Source of the DNA: Providencia alcalifaciens
Lineage (GTDB): Bacteria > Pseudomonadota > Gammaproteobacteria > Enterobacterales > Enterobacteriaceae
Assembly: GCA_025961275.1 (NCBI GenBank)
Contig: JAOQNJ010000001.1
Location: 1,323,353 to 1,387,352, forward strand
Direction: 5' to 3'
Length of the DNA: 64,000 nt
In this document: piece by piece, positions 45,514 to 58,471 of the stretch
How the letters are laid out: the number at the start of each line of letters is the position of its first letter
Position numbering within the stretch: position 1 is the stretch's first letter
The notes under the pieces: generated by a model
Told to the model about the DNA's origin: nothing
The model's input: the letters and a program-made list of their open reading frames with translations, nothing else
Databases searched by the model: none
Made by a program: the position numbers and the translations under genes

Positions 45514-46178
45514 CACAGTGGTTTGATACCGCATTAACGAGTAAACAATTTCTACTCGCTATGTCCGAAACTTTTACAATGGTCTCTATCGCTCTTGTAA
45601 TTGGTTCTTTATTAGGAATTTTATTAGGTATTGTGCTCGTCGTCACACGAGCTGGTGGTATTTGGGAAAATAAATGGATTTATCGTATCGTTAACCCGAT
45701 TATCAACACAATTCGTTCACTACCTTTTATTATCCTACTCGTTGCGATGATCCCATTAACTCGATTCATGGTAGGCACTTCTATTGGCACAACTGCTGCT
45801 ATCGTACCACTGGTTATCTATATCGCACCTTATACCGCGCGTTTAGTTGAAAACTCACTGTTAAGTGTTCATTCAGGGATCATTGAAGCGGCTGATTCTA
45901 TGGGTGCAACTAATTGGCAAATTATTTGGCACTTTATACTCCCAGAAGCAAAATCATCTTTGATTTTAAGCCTAACAGCAGCAAGCATCACCTTAGTCGG
46001 TGCAACTGCAATGGCGGGTGCAGTCGGTGGTGGTGGTGTAGGAGATTTAGCACTAAACTATGGTTATCAACGTTTCGATAATGTTGCCATGGCCATCACT
46101 GTCGTCACACTTGTGATTATTGTGCAAGGTATGCAGGTCATTGGCGATTATCTAGCTAAAAAAGCCCGGTTCCATTAA
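45510..46178 (+). CDS. metI: MetI-type ABC importer permease
   Basis: 222 residues, five or so membrane helices. The EAA loop that contacts MetN reads EAADSMGATNWQIIWHFILPEA. Last gene of the operon. Together with the upstream ATPase and the divergent lipoprotein it completes the importer. ATGA overlap with the ATPase gene. Confidence 0.9.
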   Translation: MTQWFDTALTSKQFLLAMSETFTMVSIALVIGSLLGILLGIVLVVTRAGGIWENKWIYRIVNPIINTIRSLPFIILLVAMIPLTRFMVGTSIGTTAAIVPLVIYIAPYTARLVENSLLSVHSGIIEAADSMGATNWQIIWHFILPEAKSSLILSLTAASITLVGATAMAGAVGGGGVGDLALNYGYQRFDNVAMAITVVTLVIIVQGMQVIGDYLAKKARFH

Positions 46179-46183
46179 TTATT

Positions 46184-46221
46184 TTAGGCCGATTTTAATT
46201 TTTAAGTCGGCCTAATCTTTA
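46184..46221 (+). terminator. intrinsic terminator after the permease gene
   Basis: TTAGGCCGA pairs with TCGGCCTAA (9-bp stem, 14-base loop), followed by TCTTTATT. Six bp after the stop codon. Confidence 0.8.
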
Positions 46222-47281
46222 TTGACTGCAAACTAATTCTGTCTCTTCTTTTCATCTTCTTAGTTTTATTTCTCCTCGTTATTTTAAATCTATAGCGTAT
46301 TGTTCAACAATAAAATACATCTATGAAGGGCTAGATTTAATGATTAATGGCAATAATCAGCAAAATCAATTCATTTTGCTCAGGAGCCTTCGACTATTTT
46401 TAGCCTATTTGATGCAGAACGTAATATCTGAATCACAGGGCTTACAGCAGCACATATAACCAATTATTATCCGGCCTTATATCGGGGTGGGGTTTATTTG
46501 TTAAATCATCTCAGATTAGCTTATATCACACATACCCAATTTCACGCAGTTGCCTCAACCACTTTATGTATTCACTCTGAATATTACAGTGATTAACTAG
46601 ATTGCAAACAATCTTGTTTGATAGCCTTTAAAAAACAATCAATTAGGGGTTGATTGACGGTTACTCGGCAATATCTGTACCAGTAGGATGGCTATTTATA
46701 TACTGACGCAAAAAAATATTCTATCGTTCGTCACAGCCTCAATGTTTATGGATAAGCATTTATTTATCATGCTAGATCCTAACAATCTTATTTTTGTTGA
46801 ACAATTATACGGTAGATAAGTACTAAGTGATGTTAATGATGTTGATTTGTTCGTTGAAAATTAGCCTTAAAAACACTGATGACTCAATACAATTTATTCG
46901 TCTTAGATAACTTAACTTGATAATAAAAAAAACGAACTTAGGAGCATGCTATCGCCATTAAAAATAAGAATATGAGGGCTTGATTATCTGGTGAATTGTT
47001 GACGTAGTATACGCTCATACACTAAGGGCAGATAGACAATTGCTATGCACATCGAGAGCAGCTAGCAATCGAAAAATCTCGAGGTTAGCAAAATATCTCA
47101 ATAGATAATAATAAACAAAGAGGTCCTACTAGCAGACTTTTTGATTGCAGATTGGATTAACTGATATATATAAATACTGCTTCAGTAAATGAACTTACTT
47201 TTATACTCTATAATTTTATTATTTTTAGTTTACTTAATGCTTTTTTATTTTATTATCATAAATTTGAAAATTTCATTCAAA
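46222..47281. other. gene-poor AT-rich region
   Basis: No ORF with coding character on either strand. I see no terminator, tRNA or clear repeat until the hairpin at 47282. Confidence 0.5.
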
Positions 47282-47313
47282 AAATAAAAGCCCATAGCGG
47301 GCTTTTATTTTTT
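47282..47313. terminator. bidirectional intrinsic terminator
   Basis: AAAAGCCC-ATAGC-GGGCTTTT with A and T runs on both sides (TTTTATTTTTT on plus). It would end the minus-strand regulator transcript 146 bp downstream of its stop. No plus-strand gene ends just before it, so a small RNA on that side is conceivable. Confidence 0.75.
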
Positions 47314-47459
47314 GTATATAAATAGAGACAGATATAATAACTTATCAATGTACTCAACGAAGATAATTTTAACTACTGTAACTAGAAAATGTTCTTGATT
47401 GAAACCATTAAGTTCTAATTGCTTAATTAGGTTCCACTTTGGAACGGAACAACTAATTT

Positions 47460-47759
47460 TTAAACCAGAGAATAAATAGAGTCGTCAAACCCTTTAGATT
47501 CTTTATCTTCATCAGGATCAGTATCATCTTGCAGGACTTCACTGAAGAACTCCCCCATATTTACATCTAATACTTTTAGCACTCGAACTAGACAGTCAAT
47601 ATCTATACGGTTTACCCCACGTTCATAACGAAATAATTGTTGTTCACTAATATCAATCTCCTTTGCTAACTGAAAAACAGTGTAGCCTTGCGATTTTCTT
47701 AGTGATTTAATTTTTTGTCCAACTGCACAAGCGACAGGATATTTTGTATTCATAAACAT
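47460..47759 (-). CDS. XRE-family regulator resembling MrpJ fimbrial regulators
   Basis: 99 residues. HTH_3 domain from about 13 to 70: GQKIKSLRKSQGYTVFQLAKEI then ISEQQLFRYERGVNRI, the SQQQxSRYERG-like helix that marks MrpJ-type regulators of Proteus and Providencia, which repress flagella and link to fimbriae. Acidic tail (DDTDPDEDKESKGFDD). The second Met (residue 3) may be the real start. No fimbrial gene is nearby, so it is an orphan. Family fairly sure; targets unknown. Confidence 0.75.
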   Translation of the reverse strand: MFMNTKYPVACAVGQKIKSLRKSQGYTVFQLAKEIDISEQQLFRYERGVNRIDIDCLVRVLKVLDVNMGEFFSEVLQDDTDPDEDKESKGFDDSIYSLV

Positions 47760-49450
47760 TCTCGCTTCAACTTATAATTAATGAAATAAAAAATCAGCAG
47801 ATGATTATCTGTGCTTTTCTATTGTTATCTTTATTTATGATATAGCCATTTGGATGTATTAACGACGATTCAGCATATATCTTGAGATGGATGATATACT
47901 AGCCATATAATTAGTTTCAACTACTCCAAAAATGACATTGCAATTATGTAACCAAATATTACCATAATCAAAAAAAGCTCATCATCTCAAGTTTTTGATT
48001 TAATTTCAAATAGTTATAGCGTTTAACAATTAATAATTGTTGTTTTGAGTAAGCATCGTGCAACAGGCTCATGTAGCATTATAATCCAAATTAACACCAT
48101 TTAGCCGATAATAAATCCAAAAACAAAGCAAATAAATAGAATAATTTAATACTGTAACAGGATTAATGATTTTTCAAAATGATATTCATTTTATGAATAT
48201 ACACATTAAGATAAACATGCGAATACTGTAAAAAAAAGTAAAAAACAGAAATTTTTCTCATACTACCATGTTGCCATCTTAAATATCAATAACTTATAAA
48301 TGTTATTTTTTTGTTACATTTGTTATGAGATACTCTTTTTTAAGTGCTGCTACAAAAAAAGATAATGATTAAGTCAGTAAACATAGCAAAACATAAACGT
48401 TAAGTATCTTTTTGGTTGGCTTTACATGAAGCTTATCACATAAAATTAAAATTTGATTTTAATTAAAAAAAACAGATTTTTATAGTGAAAACTAACCGTT
48501 AATTTTAAATTTGCTAGCTTATATTTCATAAAAAAATTAAACAACGATAATTTATCTCTATAATTTTTTTATTGGCAATTTTTTATCCCGCAACTCTATG
48601 CAAACACTTAATCGATTTATCATGCATCTAATTTTGAACTTTAAGATCACGTTTAAGCATTTAATAGTTAAACCGGCGACTAAATTTATGAGTAATAAAT
48701 TAAATTTAAAATCCTATTTTATATACATAAAATGACATGTTACTTCTAAAAGACAATTATACAAAATTCGAATATCATCCAAATTAGGTGTCGTCATAAC
48801 TCACACTTAGTGTAATATTTAGTGATAATCTCTAAATAATGATCATTTGATGATCTACGTGTTTTTACACAATCGGGTATTTTGCTATATCATTAATTCA
48901 GGTATTTTTAATTTCTTATTACCTAATATTTCATAAAGTTTATATTCGATAATTACTACCCCAGATTTCATTATGAAAAAATGTCATGTTTAAAGGCCTA
49001 CCTCATGACAAGCGATACTAAAAATTAAATAATAATAGTTGAGTCAAAACAAATAACATACGTGACTATAATTAAATAAGTACTGAGCAAGTCAGTACAA
49101 TTGCTTAATTTAAGATTATGTTATTAATAACGTTTTGGTTTATTTGAGTTTGTTAAGAAATTTAGATTTTTTAATGAATCAATTCTTAATTAGTTTTGTA
49201 TATCCATCATAAGGTAGTGTTGCAAATAGAAATAACGTTCGGTTAGTAAAATCATATCGTCTAGCTGTACTCATCAAGTTTATCTCAACGAAAAAGCTAT
49301 TTAATATCGGCCTTTTATAGTGCAGAGTTCTGTAGGGTTAAACGCAATTCTGGTTTTCATTGTACTTTTTTTGTGACTTTTTGAATTAATGCACAATTGG
49401 TTAAATATGCTTGCGAGATAATGATAGCGATATCAAAAACTTTGATCGCG
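47760..49450. other. 1.7-kb AT-rich gene desert
   Basis: Very AT-rich with no credible ORF. Short palindromes occur, for example ATATTCAT-TTT-ATGAATAT at 48182-48200. It may be a horizontally acquired or decayed segment upstream of the orphan regulator, or an H-NS-bound region. Confidence 0.5.
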
Positions 49451-49460
49451 CAGGATTATT

Positions 49461-49560
49461 CGGCCTCACCCTTCGGGTCGTTACGCAAGCGTAACGCTGT
49501 CTCGCTTCGCTCGGCTCAAACCTGAACGCAGCTTCTCACCCGCACTCTACTGCGTTATGC
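49461..49560 (-). other. GC-rich structured element downstream of the tRNA operon
   Basis: Three stem-loops in a row in otherwise AT-rich DNA: ACCC-TTC-GGGT (49468-49478), CGTTACG-CAAG-CGTAACG (49479-49496) and AACGCAG...CTGCGTT (49525-49556). It lies 44 bp beyond the last tRNA in the direction of transcription, so it is likely a structured trailer of the tRNA precursor; similar GC-rich hairpin blocks follow other enteric stable-RNA operons. Confidence 0.45.
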
Positions 49561-49603
49561 TAGCTTGAATATTTTTTTGGGGAGTTTTGTGTGCTTCTTT
49601 AGA

Positions 49604-49679
49604 TGGTGGGTCGTGCAGGATTCGAACCTGCGACCAATTGATTAAAAGTCAACTGCTCTACCAACTGAGCTAACGACCC
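49604..49679 (-). tRNA. tRNA-Lys (UUU)
   Basis: 76 bases including encoded CCA. Anticodon loop reads CTTTTAA with anticodon TTT. Cloverleaf arms pair (GGGTCGT with ACGACCC). Identical to the next gene. Confidence 0.97.
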
Positions 49680-49703
49680 ATCTTTGGGATTTTGTTTCTT
49701 GAG

Positions 49704-49779
49704 TGGTGGGTCGTGCAGGATTCGAACCTGCGACCAATTGATTAAAAGTCAACTGCTCTACCAACTGAGCTAACGACCC
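49704..49779 (-). tRNA. tRNA-Lys (UUU), second copy
   Basis: Same sequence as the neighbouring lysine tRNA, CCA encoded; 24 bp apart. Part of one minus-strand tRNA operon. Confidence 0.97.
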
Positions 49780-49806
49780 TCAAGATAATGTGATTTACTT
49801 CTGAAG

Positions 49807-49882
49807 TGGTGGGCGATACCGGGTTCGAACCAGTGACCCCCTCCTTGTAAGGGAGGTGCTCTACCAACTGAGCTAATCGCCC
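49807..49882 (-). tRNA. tRNA-Val (UAC)
   Basis: 76 bases with CCA; anticodon TAC in CTTACAA; acceptor GGGCGAT pairs with ATCGCCC. Confidence 0.97.
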
Positions 49883-49915
49883 ACTTCATAACATACTTCA
49901 CATTCTATAAATAAA

Positions 49916-49991
49916 TGGTGGGCGATACCGGGTTCGAACCAGTGACCCCCTCCTTGTAAGGGAGGTGCTCTACCAGCTGAGCTAATCGCCC
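49916..49991 (-). tRNA. tRNA-Val (UAC), second copy
   Basis: Same as the first except for one D-loop base (CAGCTGG in place of CAGTTGG), so slightly diverged within the array. Confidence 0.97.
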
Positions 49992-50019
49992 ATTTATTCA
50001 TTTTTACCATAGTCGACAG

Positions 50020-50095
50020 TGGTGGGCGATACCGGGTTCGAACCAGTGACCCCCTCCTTGTAAGGGAGGTGCTCTACCAACTGAGCTAATCGCCC
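50020..50095 (-). tRNA. tRNA-Val (UAC), third copy
   Basis: First gene of the transcript Val-Val-Val-Lys-Lys, matching the order valU-valX-valY-lysV beside gltX in E. coli. Confidence 0.97.
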
Positions 50096-50113
50096 TGTCG
50101 TCGATGGAGGTGC

Positions 50114-50141
50114 ATTATAGGGATCCCTCGTTCTGAGTCAA
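50114..50141 (-). promoter_or_regulatory. promoter of the Val/Lys tRNA operon
   Basis: On the minus strand TTGACT, 16 bases, then a perfect TATAAT, followed by a GC-containing discriminator (GCACCTCC) as in stringently controlled stable-RNA promoters. The rest of 50142-50555 up to gltX holds no gene. Confidence 0.85.
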
Positions 50142-50555
50142 CGGTTTTTCAATAGTTTTTTTTCGTTCGTTGCAAAAATAAGCAAGATGTTTCAATATTC
50201 ACCAGGAAAGATTCTTATTTAACCAAATATCAACTATTTCATACTGGCTCACAGTTTAAATCTTAAAATAAAAATATTTTAGTATTTTAAGAAAGGGTTA
50301 TTTTTCCTCTAGTGACTGATTTTATTTGTCTCAGCATCGATAACCTGATTGAGGAATCACCATAGGGTGATAGAATAGAACAACATTTTAGACATGCTGA
50401 CTAACTTCAAGTGACAATTAATCGAGATGTAAAAAAATTGCATCCTTCTATTTATCACAAAAACACAACTTGCATACTCTTTGCACTTAACGTGTGTCTA
50501 TGAAATATAGCATTCAGCATGTTAGAAACCACGTATCGTAATTAAGGCAATCTCG

Positions 50556-51977
50556 ATGAGTAAAATTAAAACCCGTTTTGCACCCAGTCCGACTGGTTAT
50601 TTGCATGTTGGTGGAGCACGTACTGCTCTTTATTCCTGGTTATTCAGCCGCCACAATCAGGGCGAATTTGTTCTGCGTATCGAAGATACTGACTTGGAAC
50701 GTTCAACTCAGGAAGCTATCGATGCCATTATGGACGGTATGAACTGGTTAAATTTAAATTGGGATGAAGGCCCTTATTATCAAACTAAACGCTTTGACCG
50801 TTATAATGCTGTTATTGACCAAATGCTTGATGCAGGTACGGCTTACCGCTGCTACTGCTCAAAAGAACGTTTAGAGGAATTGCGCGACAAACAAATGGCC
50901 GATGGTGAAAAACCACGCTATGACGGCCTTTGTCGTGACCATGCACATAACCACACGCCAAATGAACCACATGTTGTTCGTTTTCGTAACCCACAAGACG
51001 GTTCAGTTATTTTTAATGACAATATCCGTGGGCCAATTGAATTCAGTAATCAAGAATTAGATGATTTAATCATTCGCCGAACTGATGGTGCGCCAACTTA
51101 TAATTTCTGCGTCGTTATTGATGACTGGGATATGGAAATAACCCATGTAGTTCGTGGTGAAGACCATATCAATAACACACCTCGTCAAATTAATATTCTC
51201 AAAGCATTAGGTGCTCCAGTTCCAGAATATGCCCATGTTTCGATGATTCTAGGCGATGATGGTAAAAAACTGTCTAAACGTCATGGCGCTGTTAGCGTAA
51301 TGCAATACCGCGATGATGGTTATTTACCTGAAGCACTACTTAATTATTTAGTTAGACTTGGTTGGTCGCATGGTGATCAAGAAATTTTCACTCGTGAAGA
51401 AATGGTTAATTACTTCAGCTTGGATGCGATTAGCAAATCTGCAAGTGCATTTAATACAGATAAATTACTGTGGTTAAATCACCACTATATTAATCATTTA
51501 CCAGCCGAAGAAGTTGCAGTTCATCTTGCATGGCATATCGAGCAGCAAAATATCAACACTCAAAATGGACCGCAGCTCACTGAGCTGATCAAATTATTGG
51601 GTGAGCGATGCAAAACATTGAAAGAAATGGCCGAATCCTGCCATTATTTCTATGAAGATTTTAATGAATTCGATGCGGATGCAGCGAAGAAACATTTGCG
51701 TCCTGTTGCTCGCCAGCCACTTGAGGCTGTGAAACAAAAACTGTCAGCAATTACTGACTGGACAGCGGAAAACGTTCATAAAGCTATTGAACAAACAGCG
51801 ACTGAATTAGACGTTGGTATGGGTAAGATTGGTATGCCATTACGTGTTGCTGTAACAGGTGCAGGTCAATCGCCAGGCTTAGATGTCACTGTTCATGCTA
51901 TTGGGCAAGCACGTTCTCTTGCTCGCATTGATCAAGCACTTGCTTTTATTGCTGAGCGCGAAGCTTCTGCTCAATAA
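50556..51977 (+). CDS. gltX: glutamyl-tRNA synthetase
   Basis: 473 residues, standard bacterial length. Class I signatures: [15 protein letters not shown] (HIGH equivalent HVGG) at the N-terminus and KKLSKRHGA (KMSKS equivalent) near 238. Charges tRNA-Glu in the cytoplasm. A zinc-type Cys cluster is visible in [14 protein letters not shown] lies 8 bases before the ATG. Divergent from the Val/Lys tRNAs, followed by a hairpin and alanine tRNAs, as in other enterics. Confidence 0.98.
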   Translation: MSKIKTRFAPSPTGYLHVGGARTALYSWLFSRHNQGEFVLRIEDTDLERSTQEAIDAIMDGMNWLNLNWDEGPYYQTKRFDRYNAVIDQMLDAGTAYRCYCSKERLEELRDKQMADGEKPRYDGLCRDHAHNHTPNEPHVVRFRNPQDGSVIFNDNIRGPIEFSNQELDDLIIRRTDGAPTYNFCVVIDDWDMEITHVVRGEDHINNTPRQINILKALGAPVPEYAHVSMILGDDGKKLSKRHGAVSVMQYRDDGYLPEALLNYLVRLGWSHGDQEIFTREEMVNYFSLDAISKSASAFNTDKLLWLNHHYINHLPAEEVAVHLAWHIEQQNINTQNGPQLTELIKLLGERCKTLKEMAESCHYFYEDFNEFDADAAKKHLRPVARQPLEAVKQKLSAITDWTAENVHKAIEQTATELDVGMGKIGMPLRVAVTGAGQSPGLDVTVHAIGQARSLARIDQALAFIAEREASAQ

Positions 51978-51991
51978 TTGTAAGAATCATT

Positions 51992-52024
51992 AGCCTCATG
52001 GTGTTACCGCATCATGAGGTTATT
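51992..52024 (+). terminator. hairpin after gltX
   Basis: CCTCATG (51994-52000) pairs with CATGAGG (52013-52019), 12-base loop, followed by TTATTTC. Modest T tract. Confidence 0.6.
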
Positions 52025-52251
52025 TCAATTACTCTATTCACTATTCCTATCTGTGTTTTTTTCGTATTAAGATTTGATACTCATATCATCTCTCTTTACT
52101 GATAACAGATTAGCAACGCCAATTAGCCTTTATACTTCACATAGCATGATTAACACGACACACTGAATATTTACCTCAAATGAGATCTACCTTAGCTTGT
52201 CAATTAAATGCTCTATAATTCAGCAGTTAAACCCAAAACCATATTATTTGA

Positions 52252-52280
52252 TTGACACTATGACATTGCTTCAATATTAT
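52252..52280 (+). promoter_or_regulatory. promoter of the alanine tRNA genes
   Basis: TTGACA, 17 bases, TATTAT, then a C-rich discriminator (GCCCCCG). The consensus -35 and ideal spacing suit a stable-RNA promoter. Confidence 0.85.
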
Positions 52281-52303
52281 GCCCCCGTCCAAAAGATTAT
52301 GTT

Positions 52304-52379
<76 letters not shown>

Positions 52380-52417
52380 TCTAAATTCCTATTAGATGGC
52401 ATCAAAATCATTCTATT

Positions 52418-52493
<76 letters not shown>

Positions 52494-52813
52494 AAATTCC
52501 TTATTTACAGTAAATTCCATAAATACTCTACATTCTACTTATTTTCATTTTAGTTTGCAGAATATAGCCAAATTCAAGTTTTGAATAAAATAACAGTAAT
52601 GAGCCTGATGGTGATGCCCCGCCTACAAAACACTATTGAAGCTATTCAACCTCTTGTTCATAAATATGAATGCCCGGCTATGAGATAGATAATTTTCTAA
52701 TCTAGATATGATATTAAAGGCAATGAAATACTAACAGAGGATACTCTAGCGTTGTTTATTTGTCTTTCACAACCACTTAATTGTATTTATAAATACAATT
52801 AAGTTAACGCATA

Positions 52814-53029
52814 CTAAGTACGCTTTAAAGGCTTTACGAGGCCATCTAGCCCTTCAATTTTAAGTCCCAGCGTCATTTCCATAAGTTGCCCTAACCTCCC
52901 TTGCGGAAATTCACCTTTTTTATAAAACCACAGAAGATATTCTTCCGGTAGATCAATCAAAACGCGGCCTTTATATTTACCAAAAGGCATTGACGTGTTA
53001 GCCATATCGATTAAATCTTGTTTTTCCAT
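52814..53029 (-). CDS. DUF3820 family protein
   Basis: 71 residues. The family core is MPFGKYKGRVLIDLPEEYL with FxxGKYKG and LPxxYL...W elements, followed by GEFPQGRLGQLMEMTLGLK. It is a small soluble cytoplasmic protein of unknown function, widespread in gamma-proteobacteria. AGGGACA precedes the ATG. It lies downstream of nupC on the same strand, but a strong terminator separates them, so it probably has its own promoter. Confidence 0.88.
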   Translation of the reverse strand: MEKQDLIDMANTSMPFGKYKGRVLIDLPEEYLLWFYKKGEFPQGRLGQLMEMTLGLKIEGLDGLVKPLKRT

Positions 53030-53044
53030 TGTCCCTCCAAAAAA

Positions 53045-53077
53045 GCAAAAACGGCATTCACTATGAACGCCGTTTTG
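53045..53077 (-). terminator. intrinsic terminator of nupC
   Basis: AAAACGGCGTTCA...TGAATGCCGTTTTTG on the minus strand: a long stem with one mismatch followed by T-rich sequence, 23 bp after the nupC stop. Confidence 0.85.
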
Positions 53078-53099
53078 TACTTTAACACTTTTTGCAGTA

Positions 53100-54284
53100 T
53101 TACAGAATCAATCCTACAACTGCCGCAGATAAGAAGCTGACTAACGTTGAACCATACAATAATTTTAAACCAAAGCGTGCAACCGTGTTACCTTGTTTCT
53201 CATTCAGACCTTTGATAGCCCCAGCAACAATACCGATTGATGAGAAGTTAGCGAAAGAAACTAAGAAGACTGACAAGATACCAACTGAGCGTGTTGATAG
53301 GCCAGCAGCCGCGGTTTGTAAATCACTCATTGCAACGAACTCATTGGTAACCATTTTAACTGCCATGATGCCACCAACTTGTAGTGCTTCTTCAGCAGGA
53401 ATACCTAGAATCCATGCAAATGGATAGAATACATAGCCCAGCATAGTTTGGAAGCTGATACCAAAAGCCGCTGAAAAGATACCGTTTACCATTGCAATCA
53501 GAGCGATAAAACCAATCAACATCGCTGATACGATGATAGCAACTTTAAAACCTGCAAGAATATATTCGCCCAACATTTCGAAGAAGCTTTGGCCTTCGTG
53601 AATATTGCTCATTTGCAACTCTTCTTCTGCTTCTGGCGGATACGGGTTAATTAATGACAGAACGACGAAAGTACCAAACATGTTAAGGACCAACGCAGCA
53701 ACGACAAAGCGAGGTTCTAACATCGTCATATAAGCACCAACAATTGACATAGAAACTGTCGACATCGCGGTTGCTGCCATAGTGTACATTCTACGGTCAG
53801 ACATTTTACCTAATTGATCTTTGTAGGCGATAAAGTTTTCAGACTGACCAAGTAATAATGAACTAACGGCATTAAATGATTCTAGTTTACCCATACCATT
53901 TACTTTTGATAAAACAGTACCAATCACGCGTATAACGATTGGCAATATTTTAATATGCTGCAAGATACCAATGAGTGCTGAAATAAAGATAATTGGGCAG
54001 AGAACTTGTAAGAAGAAGAAAGCTAAATTACCTTCGATCATTCCACCAAAAACAAATTTAGTCCCTTCAGCTGCGTAACCTAGTAAATGGTTAAATACAC
54101 CAGCAACAGCGAGTACGAATGAAGAACCTACATTAGAATGCAAGAAGAAGTATGCTAATGCAATTTGAATAACAAGCAGTTGTACGACATAACGCGGTCG
54201 TATTCCTTTACGGTTACTACTTGCCAAGATAGCAAGAGCGCCAATTACAACAAGGGATAGAACAAAATGCAGGATCGAGGTCAT
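53100..54284 (-). CDS. nupC: NupC nucleoside:proton symporter (CNT family)
   Basis: 394 residues from the ATG at 54282-54284, with GGAG 6 bases upstream; an ATG 12 bp earlier is less likely. It matches E. coli NupC along its length: the nucleoside-binding segments [20 protein letters not shown] and [15 protein letters not shown], and NEFVAM later. Inner-membrane importer of pyrimidine and adenine nucleosides driven by protons. A possible CRP site lies about 120 bp upstream, in line with CRP/CytR control in E. coli. Confidence 0.96.
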   Translation of the reverse strand: MTSILHFVLSLVVIGALAILASSNRKGIRPRYVVQLLVIQIALAYFFLHSNVGSSFVLAVAGVFNHLLGYAAEGTKFVFGGMIEGNLAFFFLQVLCPIIFISALIGILQHIKILPIVIRVIGTVLSKVNGMGKLESFNAVSSLLLGQSENFIAYKDQLGKMSDRRMYTMAATAMSTVSMSIVGAYMTMLEPRFVVAALVLNMFGTFVVLSLINPYPPEAEEELQMSNIHEGQSFFEMLGEYILAGFKVAIIVSAMLIGFIALIAMVNGIFSAAFGISFQTMLGYVFYPFAWILGIPAEEALQVGGIMAVKMVTNEFVAMSDLQTAAAGLSTRSVGILSVFLVSFANFSSIGIVAGAIKGLNEKQGNTVARFGLKLLYGSTLVSFLSAAVVGLIL

Positions 54285-54404
54285 ATGCGACTCCATACAA
54301 ATACAATAAAATCGGTTTATGTGCCTATTCTATGTAATAACCAGCATTTGAATGCGATAAGCATCACGTTTATATGAAAATAGATTCAGTCTATTTATCG
54401 AAAG

Positions 54405-54420
54405 AGTGGCTCTGATCACA
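54405..54420. promoter_or_regulatory. possible CRP site upstream of nupC
   Basis: Minus strand TGTGA-TCAGAG-CCACT: one perfect half and a 3 of 5 second half. Placement fits nupC control. The remaining 54285-54763 gap holds no gene. Confidence 0.35.
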
Positions 54421-54763
54421 CTTTAAAAATAAAACTAATACTTAAGTGTTAACATTGATGTTGGTCATGTCACTACCCACGTTTGTAGGTAATGACATAC
54501 AGAAAGTGTTTGATCTTTGAAGGTCAATTTTTATTTGAATTAAAATTCCTTACTTAGAATAAAACAAGCAAGGCAAGATCTGCTCAACACAGCAAAAATC
54601 ACGTTTAATCGAACCCGAAGGGCGCTTTTCATTTACGATTTAGGGTTTAGGCTAATTTTAACCCCTAAGTACGTGATATGATTATATTGCTATTATTTAA
54701 ACCGATTAGTGCGGTAAAAATCAGCAGCAAAGATAAACAGTCCCCAGCAACTATAGTGAAGGA

Positions 54764-57087
<2,324 letters not shown>

Positions 57088-57255
57088 TTAACCAATAGTC
57101 AAGTCTAACCTTACATTTTTTAGAGTGCTACGATACGTCATATAATACATATCGAAAAGCAGTCCAGCCCCTTTCTCTTTAATGGCTTTCATTACCTCAT
57201 ACGAGATAGAAATCATTCTACGCCTACCGTTTTTATTTTTCGTAAAAATCCTCAC
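57088..57255 (-). CDS. possible small ORF or gene remnant
   Basis: Open from a GTG at 57253-57255 (55 residues) or an ATG at 57214-57216 (42 residues). Composition is protein-like: MISISYEVMKAIKEKGAG then LLFDMYYMTYRSTLKNV. AAGAGA lies about 15 bases before the GTG. No family recognised. Could be the end of a lost gene in the segment inserted between zipA and ligA. Confidence 0.3.
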   Translation of the reverse strand: MRIFTKNKNGRRRMISISYEVMKAIKEKGAGLLFDMYYMTYRSTLKNVRLDLTIG

Positions 57256-57747
57256 CAGTAAGTAACGTTCTCTTTATTAACTATAGATGCCTTTATTCCA
57301 GTTTGAATTTCATCAGTACGCCAGCAGCTAGGTGGTTAAGATGTCATTAGAAAGGTCGTGAGCTCTCTCATATATTTAACATGACCGTATTTCGTTTTCA
57401 GAATATTTTAGATTACGGCCTTCATGTTATCTCACTTTACTTTCAAGCCAAACGATAGGATTGGTGGCAAATGTTTAACAAATAACCGAATAGCTTCGTC
57501 TTAGCCCAGTGGTTACTCTTACTCTGTGGGGTGGTACTGTGAAATATATTATCGATGTTAAAGTACATAATTCACCGTAGAGCAGCATTGTAGCCTTTAC
57601 CTAGATGATTATTTCCAGTTTTACAAATGTACTCGGTGATTTTTTCCACATTGAGTTAAACCGTCCTGCGCTGTTCCCTACGAATATTTGTGGCGCAATA
57701 GGCTGCATGATATTAGCTTATTTCTGGTCAAGAATTAGGGGGTAAAC

Positions 57748-58154
57748 ATGTCTAACGTACCACGCGGTATACGTAATCATAATCCAGGTAATATTCGCCA
57801 TGGCGAGAAATGGCAAGGATTAAGTAGTACGCAAGCGGATAAAAACTTTTGCCAATTTACTGATCCAGTTTGGGGTATTCGGGCGCTATTCAAAGTGTTG
57901 TTTACCTACCAAAAAAACATCATAAAAAGACTATTCGTCAAATCATAGATCGCTATGCGCCGCCCAATGAAAACCATACCGAAAATTATATTAACTTTGT
58001 GGCTAATAAATTAGGTGTTGGGGCGAATGATGATATTAGCGTACAAGATACAGCGACACTTTACACGCTATCAGAAGCTATTACCAAAATGGAAAACAGC
58101 AATCAGCATCCATACACGCTTGAACAATATAATAAAGCATTCAGTTTACTTTGA
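57748..58154 (+). pseudogene. phage-type structural/lysozyme-like protein, frameshifted at an A7 run
   Basis: The frame from the ATG at 57748 (GGGGG upstream) encodes RGIRNHNPGNIRHGEKWQGL, the start of a phage virion-associated (P5-type, lysozyme-like) protein. At the A7 run 57911-57917 the reading shifts: the continuation KKHHKKTIRQIIDRYAPPNE lies in the next frame up to 58154. One extra A restores a single frame of about 135 codons. The rest has the family features YAPPNENHTENYINFVANKLGV. It may be a real mutation, a sequencing error or transcriptional slippage. Isolated between ligA and zipA. Confidence 0.8.
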
Positions 58155-58182
58155 ATAAATCGACGATAGTTATTAGTCTATT

Positions 58183-58218
58183 CCTTGCCGTCAGTGTTGA
58201 CATTGCTGGCTGGCAAGG
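58183..58218 (+). terminator. hairpin after the phage-type gene
   Basis: CCTTGCC and GGCAAGG pair around a 22-base loop, 29 bp after the stop codon; no T tract. The remaining sequence to 58430 holds no gene. Confidence 0.4.
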
Positions 58219-58429
58219 ATTCAAAAGATCGACAGGATAAATGCATGAATTGATTCGCGTGTATAACAACGTTAGTAGAAAAATATTTATTGTGTTAAAA
58301 CGTTCGTCAGTTACATATCACAAGTCCGATTTATTAATAGGCACATAGAAATCAAGTAGGTTAAGCCGTCCCCGAATAAACTTCCGCAAGCTGCATTATC
58401 GTTATAATAAAACAAATAATACTACAGAC

Positions 58430-58456
58430 ATAAAAAACCCCCAGTTAATGGGGGTT
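58430..58456 (-). terminator. intrinsic terminator of zipA
   Basis: AACCCCCA-TTAAC-TGGGGGTT then TTTTATG on the minus strand, 15 bp after the stop codon. Confidence 0.9.
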
Positions 58457-58471
58457 AGCTAATTTGGATAT

